Below, piece after piece: positions 1 through 12,037 of a stretch of DNA of 64,000 nucleotides; within the stretch, counting starts at the first letter, position 1; the number at the start of each line of letters is the position of its first letter. The DNA lies in assembly GCA_028821575.1 (NCBI GenBank), contig JAPPFW010000052.1, forward strand, positions 59,149 to 123,148, read 5' to 3'. The notes under the pieces are model-generated. The model was not told the origin of the DNA and ran no database searches. It saw only the letters and a program-made list of their open reading frames with translations. Origin of the DNA: a bacterium. Its GTDB lineage: Bacteria > Actinomycetota > Acidimicrobiia > Spongiisociales > Spongiisociaceae. Both the position numbers and the translations under genes were made by a program.

Positions 1-2
1 AT

Positions 3-1100
3 CGGTTGATCGATTCTCTCGTTGGCTACGGGCCGCTAACACCGATCATCGACCGTCACGACATCGAGGAGGTGTTCATCGAAGGGGATCGCATCACCTT
101 CATAGACGCCTCGGGGCGGCTCCAGGCTCTCGACGCTCCCTCCTCCGAGGAGGAGAACCGCCAGATCGTGGCGCGCATCCTGGCCGGAACCAACCGCCGG
201 CTCGACACTTCCAACCCCATCGAGCAGGCTCGGGTTCTGGGAGGTCGGGCGCGGCTCACCGCGGTCATCCCGCCGGTCGCCGACCGGCTCTCGGTGACCA
301 TCCGCAAGTACACGGTCAAGAACTACGACCTCGGGTTCCTGGTCGAGGGGGAGGTGCTCTCCCATCCTGCGGCCGCCTTCCTATGGGCCATAGCCCAGGC
401 CAGCACGACGGTCCTGTTCAGCGGACCGCCCGGTGCCGGGAAGACCACGTTGATGAGCGCATACCTCCGAGCGGTTCCCCCGGTTCGCTGCATGAGAATC
501 TGCGAGGAGGTGAGGGAACTGGACATCCCGCTGGTGCATGGGAGTTTCTACGAAGCGACCCCACCCACCCTCGACGGAGGCCGCCGCTACACGTTGAGAG
601 ATCTGGTGAAGGTGGTCCTGGCCCAGCGGCCCGACTTGATCTGCGTTGGCGAGGTCAGAGGCGCCGAGGCTTTCGAGTTGACCCGGGCGGTCAACGCCGG
701 GTGCGGCTTTGCATGCACCATTCATGCCGACTCGGCGCCGGCCGCGCTCGTGGCCCTGGTCAACTCGGCCCTGATGGCGGGAGAAAACGTGACGGAGAGG
801 GTCCTAACCCGGATCTTCAGCACGGCAATCGACTTCGTCGTGCACCTTCGCCGTGATCAGCAGGGGGAGGGTACCGGAGGCATCCGGCGCCGCGTCGTGG
901 AGATCGTGGCCCTCACCTCCGGGCGCCAGGACGGGGATTTCACAGCCGACACACTGTTCCGGCGGGAGCGAATGGGGGAGCCGCTCCTCTGGACGGGAGT
1001 GGTGCCTCCTCCCGAGACGGTCGCCCGGGTCGAGTGGTCCCTCCCCGACGGTGTGTCCGTCGAGTCGATCCTGTCCGGGAAGTGGCAACCTCCGTCGTGA
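3..1100 (+). CDS. tadA: CpaF/TadA-family type II/IV secretion ATPase (5' end cut by window)
   Basis: Walker A GPPGAGKTT, IRKYT motif and GEVRGAEAFE; frame open to the window edge and the usual N-terminal domain is missing. Confidence 0.88.
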   Translation, partial: RLIDSLVGYGPLTPIIDRHDIEEVFIEGDRITFIDASGRLQALDAPSSEEENRQIVARILAGTNRRLDTSNPIEQARVLGGRARLTAVIPPVADRLSVTIRKYTVKNYDLGFLVEGEVLSHPAAAFLWAIAQASTTVLFSGPPGAGKTTLMSAYLRAVPPVRCMRICEEVRELDIPLVHGSFYEATPPTLDGGRRYTLRDLVKVVLAQRPDLICVGEVRGAEAFELTRAVNAGCGFACTIHADSAPAALVALVNSALMAGENVTERVLTRIFSTAIDFVVHLRRDQQGEGTGGIRRRVVEIVALTSGRQDGDFTADTLFRRERMGEPLLWTGVVPPPETVARVEWSLPDGVSVESILSGKWQPPS

Positions 1101-1996
1101 GGCTCCTGGCATCCCTGCTGACGGCTATCGCAGCATACGCGGCTGCCGGTCTGCTCACCGGTAACCCGGTGCGGCCCCGGGCACGGAGGCCGGCCGGGCG
1201 GGACGACTCCCGGCGCCGGTTGTGGCTCATCCAGGCAGGTAGCAGGCTGACCGTCCACCAATTCATGGCCCTGTCGGTCGGCACCGGATTCACCGCGCTG
1301 GTACTGGTCAACGCGATGACGGGTGCGTGGTGGCTGGCCGCAGTCCCGGCCATCGCCTCCTCGCTCATTCCGCACTTCTACTACGCGCGACGACGGATCG
1401 AACGGCTCAGGCGACTCGCCCGGGCATGGCCGGACGCCCTGCGCGACATCCTGGCTTCGATTGCGGCCGGTTCCACGCTCTTGAGCGCGCTCTACGACCT
1501 TTCCGACCGCGGTCCGGTTCCGCTGCGGCCTGCGTTCACCCGGTTCCGCCTGGTTGCGAGGATGATGGGATTGGTAGCGGCCCTTGAATTGACCAAGGAG
1601 GAACTCGGGGATCCGGTTTCCGACCGCGTCGTCGAAGTGCTAGTGCTGGCGTACGAGCACGGTGGTGGCCTGGTTACGGAGGTGCTTCGAGATCTGGTCG
1701 GGGAAATAACCGAGGACCTCAGGCTGGACAGCGAGATCCGCTCCGACGGGACCGAGCAACGAATCGAGAGCAGGGTGGTCCTGATCATTCCATGGGTGCT
1801 GCTGTTGTTCCTCGCCACTACTTCCGAGCAGTACCGCGCCTACTACCAGTCCGCCGACGGCTTGGTCGTGGTCACTCTCGCCGCCGCCTGGTCGTTGATC
1901 GGGGTGCTGCTGATGAAACGCATCGGCCGGTCCGTGACCGAACGCCGGGTTCTGGTCCGGTCCACACGAGGGGGAGATCCCGGAGGACCGGCATGA
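1082..1996 (+). CDS. tadB: TadB-like type II secretion system F family membrane protein
   Basis: Follows tadA; T2SSF-like helical domain with C-terminal TM helices; GTG start. Confidence 0.75.
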   Translation: MATSVVRLLASLLTAIAAYAAAGLLTGNPVRPRARRPAGRDDSRRRLWLIQAGSRLTVHQFMALSVGTGFTALVLVNAMTGAWWLAAVPAIASSLIPHFYYARRRIERLRRLARAWPDALRDILASIAAGSTLLSALYDLSDRGPVPLRPAFTRFRLVARMMGLVAALELTKEELGDPVSDRVVEVLVLAYEHGGGLVTEVLRDLVGEITEDLRLDSEIRSDGTEQRIESRVVLIIPWVLLLFLATTSEQYRAYYQSADGLVVVTLAAAWSLIGVLLMKRIGRSVTERRVLVRSTRGGDPGGPA

Positions 1997-2946
1997 ACAC
2001 GGGTCTCGCGATAGGAGCGGTCGCGGCTTCCGTCACGTTCGCCGTGGTGGGCGCCGCGTTGGTCGTGCGTCCGCTGCGCCGTCTCGGACCAAGGGTTCGC
2101 CCCTACACCGCCGCCGCCCGGGTCGACCTCGGACTCAGGCCGGATGTGTCACGGCGGGTCGGGCACCGTGCGGGATCCGGCGGTTCCGGGTGCAGCCGGA
2201 TCCTGCGCTCGATCTCCGGTGGCCTGGAAGGGTTGGCAGGACTCCTCGTGTTCGGCGACGAGGAGAGCCTCGCGCTCCGCCTGCGCCAGTCAGGTCTGTA
2301 TCAGGGGTTGGATGGGGCGAGGCGTCTCCAGGCATACCGGATGGGCGCGCTCGGTCGCACCGTTCTCTTCGCGGGCGGCTTGGTAACGCTTGCACTGTTA
2401 ACGAACGGTTCGGCCTCGAGGGTGCTCGCCTTCGGGTTGGCAGGCACCTTTCTCGGCGGATTCCTGACCCGGTCGAGGTTGGCCGGGGCGATCCGGCGCC
2501 GGAGGGAGTCGATCCGGGCTGAGCTCTACACGATCAACCAACTCGTCGCCATGTACACACGGGTCGGGGGCGGCGCGCTGGAGGCGATCCGCTACGTGGT
2601 GGAGCGCGCCCGAGGTGTGGTCGTCGACGAGTTGGCGGAGGTCATGCAACTCCATGAGAGAGGCTGGTCGCTTCGCGAGGCCCTTGACCGGGCGGAAAGC
2701 CTCACTCCTGAACCCGAGGCCGCCCGGACCTACCGCCTCGTGGCGACCTCGCAGGAGCAGGGTTCCGATCTCGCCGAGGCATTGCTGGGCCTCTCCAAGG
2801 ACCTGAGGGCCCAGCGACGCGACGACCTGCGCCGTCAGGCGGCGAGGCGAAGGATCATGATGGTCATCCCGGTGGTGGTCATCCTGGCGCCGGTGACCCT
2901 GCTGTTCATGGCCGCGCCGATCCCTTCGATCGTCTTCGGTGGCTAG
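1993..2946 (+). CDS. tadC: TadC-like type II secretion system F family protein
   Basis: ATGA overlap with upstream gene; T2SSF pattern with C-terminal TM. Confidence 0.75.
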   Translation: MNTGLAIGAVAASVTFAVVGAALVVRPLRRLGPRVRPYTAAARVDLGLRPDVSRRVGHRAGSGGSGCSRILRSISGGLEGLAGLLVFGDEESLALRLRQSGLYQGLDGARRLQAYRMGALGRTVLFAGGLVTLALLTNGSASRVLAFGLAGTFLGGFLTRSRLAGAIRRRRESIRAELYTINQLVAMYTRVGGGALEAIRYVVERARGVVVDELAEVMQLHERGWSLREALDRAESLTPEPEAARTYRLVATSQEQGSDLAEALLGLSKDLRAQRRDDLRRQAARRRIMMVIPVVVILAPVTLLFMAAPIPSIVFGG

Positions 2947-3022
2947 GGCGAGAGCGTCGCTACTCGCCGACGATGTTGTGGTCTACGGACAGGAGTCGAC
3001 ACTTCCCCAGAAAGGAACGAGG

Positions 3023-3226
3023 GTGAAGGAAACGGTACTCAACAGGGCCAAGCGGTGTGCACGGAGTTGGTCCGCTCGGATGCTCGACGAATACGGCGCG
3101 GCTGAGACGTCGACGATCCTGGCTTGGATCGTCGTCGGGGTCCTGGTCGTATTCGCACTGCAACAGGGCCTAGAGGAGGCGGGCACGCAAGTGATCGACT
3201 GGATAAAGGCGAAGTTCAAACAGTAG
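3023..3226 (+). CDS. Small Flp pilin-like / TadE-like single-TM protein
   Basis: DEYGAAETSTILAWIVVGVLVVFALQQG: pilin-like charged N-terminus plus one TM; adjacent to tadABC; GTG start after AAAGGAACGAGG. Confidence 0.5.
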   Translation: MKETVLNRAKRCARSWSARMLDEYGAAETSTILAWIVVGVLVVFALQQGLEEAGTQVIDWIKAKFKQ

Positions 3227-3294
3227 GCATGGTCGCGGAGAGACCGTCTGAGAATCGGAGATACGTGTGAAGGTGTTCGTCGACAGGAGCTGCG

Positions 3295-3501
3295 TTGAAT
3301 GACTTCTCCCGGTATCCACCGGTCCTCGACCTGCCCGGGGTGGCCGATCTGTTGGGGATCTCCATCGAGGAGACCCGCCGCCTGAGCGGCGAGGGCTGGA
3401 TCCACGCGGTGCGCCTCGATGGTCGCGTGCTGTTCCACCGTGATCGGGTGATCGACTGGCTCCGATCGCAGCGGGTGACGCCCCCGGATGACGGGTGCTG
3501 A
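3295..3501 (+). CDS. Excisionase/MerR-fold helix-turn-helix small protein
   Basis: LDLPGVADLLGISIEETRRLSGEGWIHAVRLDGRVLFHRDRVIDWL pattern. Confidence 0.6.
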   Translation: MNDFSRYPPVLDLPGVADLLGISIEETRRLSGEGWIHAVRLDGRVLFHRDRVIDWLRSQRVTPPDDGC

Positions 3502-3565
3502 TCCGCGCCCGGGCGAGCCGGAGCGGAAAGGCGCCGGATGGCGCCGAGGCGAGGCTACACTGGTA

Positions 3566-3577
3566 GAACATATGTTC
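3566..3577. promoter_or_regulatory. LexA/SOS-box palindrome GAACATATGTTC upstream of ruvCAB
   Basis: Perfect 12-bp palindrome matching the Gram-positive SOS box GAACNNNNGTTC, downstream of a TACACT -10-like hexamer at 3556-3561. Confidence 0.8.
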
Positions 3578-3602
3578 GTGTTACCCGGATGTTGAGCCGC
3601 CC

Positions 3603-4115
3603 ATGCTGGTCATCGGCATAGACCCCGGCCTGACGACGACCGGGTTCGGCGCGGTCCGCAAGGTCGGCAGCAGGGTTGAGGTGGTGGCGGCCGGCGTGAT
3701 CCGCACCGACAAGGACCTGTCCGCGGCGCGGCGGCTCGACGGCCTCTACCGGGACATGACCGAGCTCATCGCGGATGTGCAGCCGGGGGTGATGGCTGTG
3801 GAACAGGTCTTCATGAACCGCAACCGGCTCACCGCCACGAGGGTGGGCCAAGCGTCCGGCGTGGTGATGCTGGCGGCGTCGCTGGCCGGGATCGACGTGT
3901 TCGAGTACTCGCCGTCGGCGGTGAAGGCGGTCGTGACCGGTGACGGGTCGGCGTCGAAAGCCCAGGTTCAACAGATGGTGGCCCGCCGGCTCGGCCTGGC
4001 CGAGGTTCCGTCTCCGGCCGACACCGCGGACGCGCTGGCGATAGCCCTCTGCCACATGCAGAGTATGGGCAACATGGTGGGACGTTTGACCGCGGTTCAT
4101 GGAGGTAGGAGATGA
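3603..4115 (+). CDS. ruvC: Holliday junction resolvase RuvC
   Basis: IGIDPGLTTTGFG; VEQVFMNRN; ADALAIALCH. Confidence 0.97.
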   Translation: MLVIGIDPGLTTTGFGAVRKVGSRVEVVAAGVIRTDKDLSAARRLDGLYRDMTELIADVQPGVMAVEQVFMNRNRLTATRVGQASGVVMLAASLAGIDVFEYSPSAVKAVVTGDGSASKAQVQQMVARRLGLAEVPSPADTADALAIALCHMQSMGNMVGRLTAVHGGRR

Positions 4116-4681
4116 TCGGTCGTCTGCGCGGTCTACTGGTGGCCCGGGCCGCCACCGGCGTGGTGATAGAGGTCGGCGGGGTCGGCTACGAGGTGAACGT
4201 CACTCCCCGCGACCAGGCGTCGCTACCCATGCTGGGCGAGGAGGTGGTCGTGCACACCCATCTGGTGGTGCGCGAGGACCTGCTGGCGCTGTACGGGTTC
4301 GAGGGGGAGCAGAGCCGCGACATGTTCCGGGTGCTGCTGGGTTCGAGCGGCGTGGGTCCGGCCCTGGCCATGTCGATCCTGGCCACGCTACGGCCCGACG
4401 AGGTCCGCATGGCAGTTGCTACCGAGGATGTGCAGGCGCTGGTGGCGGTGCACGGGATCGGCAAGCGTACCGCCGAGAAGCTGATCCTGGAGTTGCGTCC
4501 CAAGATGGGGGCGCTCACCACCCGTTCCGCGGCATGCGGCAACCTCTCCCGTGCCCGTGAGGCGTTGGAGTCCCTGGGTTACCAGGCGGCCGAGATAAGG
4601 GAGGCGCTCGGTGAGGTTCCGACCGACGGCTCGGTGGAGGAGCTGGTCCGGAGTGCTCTACGGGTTCTGGCCCGCAGGTAG
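4112..4681 (+). CDS. ruvA: Holliday junction branch migration protein RuvA
   Basis: MIGRLRG start; VHGIGKRTAEKLILELRPK HhH motif; between ruvC and ruvB. Confidence 0.97.
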   Translation: MIGRLRGLLVARAATGVVIEVGGVGYEVNVTPRDQASLPMLGEEVVVHTHLVVREDLLALYGFEGEQSRDMFRVLLGSSGVGPALAMSILATLRPDEVRMAVATEDVQALVAVHGIGKRTAEKLILELRPKMGALTTRSAACGNLSRAREALESLGYQAAEIREALGEVPTDGSVEELVRSALRVLARR

Positions 4682-4692
4682 GGGGGTCGGGG

Positions 4693-5727
4693 ATGCGTGA
4701 GGACGGCCTGCTGGTAGCGCAGGCGACCGGCGAGGAGCAGGTCAGCGAGGTGATGCTGCGGCCGCGCTCCCTGGAGGAGTTCGTCGGCCAGCCCAAGATC
4801 AAGGAGAGGCTGGCCATCTCCATGGAGGCCTCCGAGACCCTCGGGCACCCCATGGATCACCTGCTCCTCTCGGGACCTCCGGGCCTCGGGAAGACCACCC
4901 TGGCCCGGATCATTGCCTACGAGACGGGAGCCCAGTTGCGGTCGACTTCGGGACCGGCCGTGGAGAGGCCGGGCGACCTCGCCGCCATCCTCTCCGGTCT
5001 GGAGCACGGGGATGTGTTGTTCATCGACGAGATCCACCGGCTGCCGCGGGTGGTCGAGGAGGTGCTCTACTCGGCCATGGAGGACTTCGCGCTCGACATA
5101 GTGGTGGGAAAGGGGCCCACCGCCCAGTCCCTGCGCCTGGGCCTGCCCCGCTTCACATTGGTGGGGGCCACCACCCGGATCGGTACGGTGACCGCCCCGC
5201 TCCGGGACCGTTTCGGCATGGTCGACCGGCTCGACTACTACGACGCCGACGACTTGGAGCGGATCGTGGTGCGCTCCGCTTCGATCATCGGGGTGCCCGT
5301 CACCGCGGGTGGCGCCCGCCGGATCGCCACGCGCAGCCGCGGCACGCCCCGGATCGCCAACCGGCTGCTGGCGAGGGTGAGCGAGTACGCCATCGCCCGT
5401 GCCGACGGCCGGGTGGACTCCCGTATCGCCATGGAAGGCCTGGCCATCTGGGAGGTCGACGACCTGGGCCTCGACAAGGTGGACCGTTTCATCCTGGATG
5501 CGATCGTCTCCAAGTTCGGTGGCGGACCGGTGGGGCTCACCACCCTGGCGATCGCGGTGGGTGAGGAACCGGAGACCATCGAAGCCGCATACGAACCGTT
5601 CCTGGTCCAGCAGGGTCTGGTGTCGCGCACCCCGCGGGGCCGGGTGGCGACTTCCCGCACCTACCAACACCTGGGAGTTCCGGAGCCTGGATCCGCGCAA
5701 GGCACCCTGCTCGGCCAGGGTTCGTAG
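4693..5727 (+). CDS. ruvB: Holliday junction helicase RuvB
   Basis: LRPRSLEEFVGQ; GPPGLGKTTLARI; DEIHRL; TPRIANRLLARV. Confidence 0.98.
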   Translation: MREDGLLVAQATGEEQVSEVMLRPRSLEEFVGQPKIKERLAISMEASETLGHPMDHLLLSGPPGLGKTTLARIIAYETGAQLRSTSGPAVERPGDLAAILSGLEHGDVLFIDEIHRLPRVVEEVLYSAMEDFALDIVVGKGPTAQSLRLGLPRFTLVGATTRIGTVTAPLRDRFGMVDRLDYYDADDLERIVVRSASIIGVPVTAGGARRIATRSRGTPRIANRLLARVSEYAIARADGRVDSRIAMEGLAIWEVDDLGLDKVDRFILDAIVSKFGGGPVGLTTLAIAVGEEPETIEAAYEPFLVQQGLVSRTPRGRVATSRTYQHLGVPEPGSAQGTLLGQGS

Positions 5728-5971
5728 TAGGCGCAGGCCGTTCCCCAGGTTCGGTGCATCCGTTTCTGAGGCATGTGTGTTGGCGATGGGCGCCGACATT
5801 CAGTTGCGCGCAGGGGTCATAGGGGAACCTCGGCGTCTCGAAGGCCGGGCCGCTTCCATGCTCCCGAGTCAGAGCCGGAGACGCGGAGGCTGAGGGCACG
5901 GATGGAACCCATTCACATTGGCGACCGTTCTGGTAAGCTCTGTCCCGAGAACAAGTAGAGGAGATTTGACG

Positions 5972-6250
5972 GTGGTATTCACCAGACGAGCGATCGGCGA
6001 CTCCGGCTTGGACGCGGACCGCATCGAGCGGTGGGCCACTGAAGCCTTGAAGGAAGCCGAGGTGAAGTCGCTCGACGAAGAGGGATACTTCGTTAGCGTT
6101 GCCGCCGCTCCCGGAGCTTGGGCCTGCAAGCCCACCGTTGACGAAGCGATGAACGTGCTCCAAGAGGTGCTGGTCGATTGGGCAACGCTGAAACTGGCAG
6201 ACGGTGAGGATGACATCCCCGCCTTCGGCGGGGTCAGTCTCGCGAGCTAG
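5972..6250 (+). CDS. hicB: HicB-like antitoxin
   Basis: HicB fold pattern (EEGYFVSVAAAPGAWACKPTVDEAMNVLQEVLVDW); GTG start after GAGGAG; next to hicA-like gene. Confidence 0.72.
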   Translation: MVFTRRAIGDSGLDADRIERWATEALKEAEVKSLDEEGYFVSVAAAPGAWACKPTVDEAMNVLQEVLVDWATLKLADGEDDIPAFGGVSLAS

Positions 6251-6465
6251 TGAGCAAGCGGCTTGGGCCGGTAAGCCGCCGCGTCGTTGTCCGGAAGTTT
6301 CGCGCTCCCGGATACGACGGACCCTTCTCGGGAGCAAGACACGCCTTCATGCAAACGGGGAACCGCAGGGTAAGGATCCCCAACCAGAAAGAGATCGGGC
6401 CGAAGTTGCATGGAGAGTTGCTCCGACAGGCGGGCATCTCTCGCGACGAATGGCTCAATGCCTGA
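6250..6465 (+). CDS. hicA: HicA-like mRNA interferase toxin (YcfA family)
   Basis: GARHAFMQTGNRRVRIPNQKEIGPKLHGELLRQAGISRDEWL; stop/start overlap with hicB. Confidence 0.75.
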   Translation: MSKRLGPVSRRVVVRKFRAPGYDGPFSGARHAFMQTGNRRVRIPNQKEIGPKLHGELLRQAGISRDEWLNA

Positions 6466-6578
6466 TCGGACGGCTGTCGTTCAACCGCCTCCCGCCACAG
6501 TCACGAGCCGGTTTTCCCCCATCCGGGTCACGTCGCCGGGATCCCAGCCTCCGCGACAGAGCGCGTCAACCATGGACA

Positions 6579-6598
6579 GGCCCGGCGAAGGCCGGGCC
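6579..6598. terminator. Strong hairpin GGCCCGGC-GAAG-GCCGGGCC downstream of hicA
   Basis: Perfect 8-bp GC stem with 4-nt loop; no U-tract. Confidence 0.4.
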
Positions 6599-6716
6599 CG
6601 ACGGGCAAGGCTGCTCGCCTTGATGCTCGATGTTCGCCTTTCTGGCTACTGTCGCCCCAAACTGGACACCCTTCACTGATGTCCGTGCCGTCGCGGATGT
6701 GATACAGGGATAGGCA

Positions 6717-8951
<2,235 letters not shown>

Positions 8952-9031
8952 CATCGGGGTACCCGTCGCCGAGGCGGGTCGGTCCGTACCCGGAGGGGCC
9001 CGAAACAGGCCCGATAGGAGAATGTGACGTC

Positions 9032-9346
9032 GTGCCGGTGTCTTTGATTGCCCAGGCCGAGGGAGGCGACAGTTTCAGCTTCCTGCTGCCCCTGTTGCTC
9101 CTCGGAGCTCTCATGTACTTCCTGATCATCCGCCCGCAGCGAAAGAGGATGCGCCGCCAGCGTGAACTCTCGGCGGCGCTGGAGATCGGGGACCAGGTCA
9201 GGACGATTGGGGGATTGTTCGGGGTGGTGGTCGGGCTTGGTGACGATTGGGTGGTCCTCGGTGTCGAGGACGGGCGGATACGGGTGCAGAAGAGCGCCAT
9301 CGCCGGTCGCGCCGGACCTGACAACCCGTCCGATACCGGGTCGTAA
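9032..9346 (+). CDS. yajC: Preprotein translocase subunit YajC
   Basis: N-terminal TM then YFLIIRPQRKRMRR; upstream of secD. Confidence 0.93.
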   Translation: MPVSLIAQAEGGDSFSFLLPLLLLGALMYFLIIRPQRKRMRRQRELSAALEIGDQVRTIGGLFGVVVGLGDDWVVLGVEDGRIRVQKSAIAGRAGPDNPSDTGS

Positions 9347-9352
9347 CCCGGC

Positions 9353-10930
9353 GTGTCCCGCCGGTGGGCAGCGGTCATCGTCATGGTGGGCCTCGCCTGG
9401 GGCGGGCTTGCCGCGGTGTTCGCCGTCGATTGGTCGCCGCGGCTCGGCCTCGATCTGCAGGGTGGGACGTCGGTAATCCTTGAAGCCCCCGCTGGATCCG
9501 ACGAGCGGGTCGTCGAGACGGCCGTAGAGGTGATGCGCCGCCGGATAGAGGACTTCGGAAGCGTACAGGAACCGGAGATCTCGGTGACAGGTGGAACCTC
9601 CATCCTGGTGCAGCTTCCCGGCGTCACCGATCAGGACCGGGCGCTCGACGCGGTGGGGAGGACCGGTCTCCTGTCGTTCCGGCCGGTGCTCTCCTGCACG
9701 ACCGTGGGGCTGTCCTTCACCTGCATTCCGAGCGAGCGTTCGCCCGTCCAGCTGCGCGCCGAGCAGGAAGGGGAGGACTTCGTCTATCCCGAGAGTGTCG
9801 ATCCGGTGACCGGGCTCACCGTCGAGGACGACACGACCGAGCCCCGCTCCTACCTTCCCGAATACGACGACGAGGGCAACATCGTCTCCATCTTCGAGGT
9901 GGGCCCTGCCGATCTCTCCGCCCACCACGACGGGCTCTGCCTCGAAGGGTTCATCGACTGTTCCCGCCTGCCCCGGAGTCCCTCTCCGTTGACGGGCGCC
10001 GAAGTGGAGTCGGCTCTGGCCATCTTCGGGCAGCAGGTGGACAGCGCCTGGACCGTGCAGCTCAACCTCACCCAGGACGGCGCCGGAAGGTTCGCGGCGG
10101 TGACCGGGCTGCTGGCCCAGTACCCCCAGGGGACTTCCAACCGCCGGCTGGCGATCGTGCTGGACGGGACGGTGATGTCGGCGCCCGAGGTGTCGGTCGG
10201 CGTCGGTCCCGAAGGCATCACCGGCGGCACCGCGGTGATCACTCTCGGCAACACCGAGAACGCCCAGCAGGAGGCCGAGGATCTGACCACGGTGCTTCGC
10301 TACGGGTCCCTCCCCGTCGCCTTCGAGAGGTCGTCGGTCCAGAAGGTCTCCGCGACGCTGGGGGAGGACTCGCTGCGGGCCGGGTTGGTCGCGGGTCTCG
10401 GGGGCCTGGCACTCGTCGTGCTGTTCCTGATGATCTACTACCGCGCCATGGGTCTGATAACCCTGTTGGGCCTGACCGTCTTCGGGTCTCTACTGGTGCT
10501 GATCTTCGGGGTTCTGGGAGCTTGGCAGGGGCTGACCCTGACCCTGTCGGGTGTGGCCGGGGTGATCGTGTCGGTCGGGATCACGGCCGACTCCTACATC
10601 GTCTTCTTCGAACGGACCAAGGAGGAGATTCGGAACGGCCGCACCATGGTGGACGCTGTCAACGAGGCCTACCGGCGGGCCTTCCGTACCATCCTGACCG
10701 CCGACTTCGTCTCGTTCGTGGGTGCGGTGCTGCTTTGGGCTCTGGCCATCGGGCCGGTCAAAGGCTTCGCTCAGGCTCTCGGCATCGCAACGGTTCTGGA
10801 TGTCATCGTGTTCGCCTTCTTCACCCGCAACGCGGCGGGGATCATGGCGAGAGGCCGGCTGGGCCAGGGAGGGCGGTTCAGCATGTGGGCAGCGGCCGGC
10901 GGATCTCCGCGGGGAGCAGGACCGGCATGA
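9353..10930 (+). CDS. secD: Protein translocase subunit SecD
   Basis: LGLDLQGGTSVILEA; GITADSYIVFFERTKEE. Confidence 0.97.
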   Translation: MSRRWAAVIVMVGLAWGGLAAVFAVDWSPRLGLDLQGGTSVILEAPAGSDERVVETAVEVMRRRIEDFGSVQEPEISVTGGTSILVQLPGVTDQDRALDAVGRTGLLSFRPVLSCTTVGLSFTCIPSERSPVQLRAEQEGEDFVYPESVDPVTGLTVEDDTTEPRSYLPEYDDEGNIVSIFEVGPADLSAHHDGLCLEGFIDCSRLPRSPSPLTGAEVESALAIFGQQVDSAWTVQLNLTQDGAGRFAAVTGLLAQYPQGTSNRRLAIVLDGTVMSAPEVSVGVGPEGITGGTAVITLGNTENAQQEAEDLTTVLRYGSLPVAFERSSVQKVSATLGEDSLRAGLVAGLGGLALVVLFLMIYYRAMGLITLLGLTVFGSLLVLIFGVLGAWQGLTLTLSGVAGVIVSVGITADSYIVFFERTKEEIRNGRTMVDAVNEAYRRAFRTILTADFVSFVGAVLLWALAIGPVKGFAQALGIATVLDVIVFAFFTRNAAGIMARGRLGQGGRFSMWAAAGGSPRGAGPA

Positions 10931-11982
10931 GCAGGCTGGGCAGGCTCTACCGGGCGGAGACAACTTTCGGGTTCGTCGGCCAGGCGCGCAGGTGGTTCAT
11001 CGTCTCGGGGGTGGCGCTGCTGCTGTGCCTGGGAAGCCTGGCGATCCGGGGCTTCAACCTGAGCCTCGACTTCACGGGAGGGACCTCCATCACCGTGCCC
11101 AATCCGGCGGGCGCCGGGGTCGGCGAGGTGCGGTCGGTCCTCGGCCTGTTGGGAGGTGCCGCTCGCATCCAGCTGATCGACGACGGCGCCGCGGTCCGGG
11201 TGCAGACCGAGGCGGTCGATCTTGCGACCGAGCGCGACATGGTCCGTACGCTGGTGTCTGTTACCGGAAGCGAGATCGAGCTCACCGACGTGGAGTCGGT
11301 CGGGCCCACCTTCGGCCGCCAGATAGCCCGCCGAGCCCTGCAGGCGCTGGGGGTGTTCCTCGGCGTGGTGGTCGTCTTCATCAGCATCCGCTTCGAGTGG
11401 AAGATGGCGGTCGGAGCCATCGCAGCGCTCATCCACGACCTCATCCTTACGGCCGGCGCATACTCCCTGCTGGGGTTCGAGGTGACCCCCGCCACCGTGG
11501 TGGCGGTACTGACCATCCTCGGCTACTCCCTCTACGACACGGTGGTCGTTTACGACAAGATCAGGGAGAACATCGCCGAGGACCAGGAACGGCGCACCTA
11601 TTCGGCGCTCGTTGACCGGTCGATGAACCAGGTGCTGATGCGTTCGATCAACACCTCCCTCACCAGCCTGCTGCCTGTGGGGTCCCTCCTGTTCATCGGT
11701 TCGGCCCTGCTCGGCGCCGGGACGCTGCGGGAGTTCGCGCTGGCGCTCTTCGTGGGTATCGGAGCGGGGACCTACTCCTCGATCTTCATCGCCGCGCCGC
11801 TCCTGGCCCTCTGGAAGGAAAGGGAGACCGAGTGGTCCCGGCGGCGCTACCGCTCCGAGAGGAAAGCGGCCCGCCGGACGGTTTCCGGGCCCGGGCGCGC
11901 CAGGCCCGGTCCCCGCCCGGGACGGCTCAGTTCACGTGGTCAGCGGGCCACGGGTGTACGGGACCGGAAGCGCAAGCGTTGA
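10927..11982 (+). CDS. secF: Protein translocase subunit SecF
   Basis: SLDFTGGTSITV; LGYSLYDTVVVYDKIREN; RSINTSLTSLLPV. Confidence 0.97.
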   Translation: MSRLGRLYRAETTFGFVGQARRWFIVSGVALLLCLGSLAIRGFNLSLDFTGGTSITVPNPAGAGVGEVRSVLGLLGGAARIQLIDDGAAVRVQTEAVDLATERDMVRTLVSVTGSEIELTDVESVGPTFGRQIARRALQALGVFLGVVVVFISIRFEWKMAVGAIAALIHDLILTAGAYSLLGFEVTPATVVAVLTILGYSLYDTVVVYDKIRENIAEDQERRTYSALVDRSMNQVLMRSINTSLTSLLPVGSLLFIGSALLGAGTLREFALALFVGIGAGTYSSIFIAAPLLALWKERETEWSRRRYRSERKAARRTVSGPGRARPGPRPGRLSSRGQRATGVRDRKRKR

Positions 11983-12037
11983 CCCGGCGGCACGAGCAGC
12001 ACGGGCCCCCATGCCGCGTACCCGGTAGGATGGTCCC

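Noticed and set aside
6640-6680. Possible insertion-sequence end (CTACTGTCGCCCCAAACTGGACACCC)
   Set aside because: No matching inverted repeat, target duplication or transposase seen nearby.
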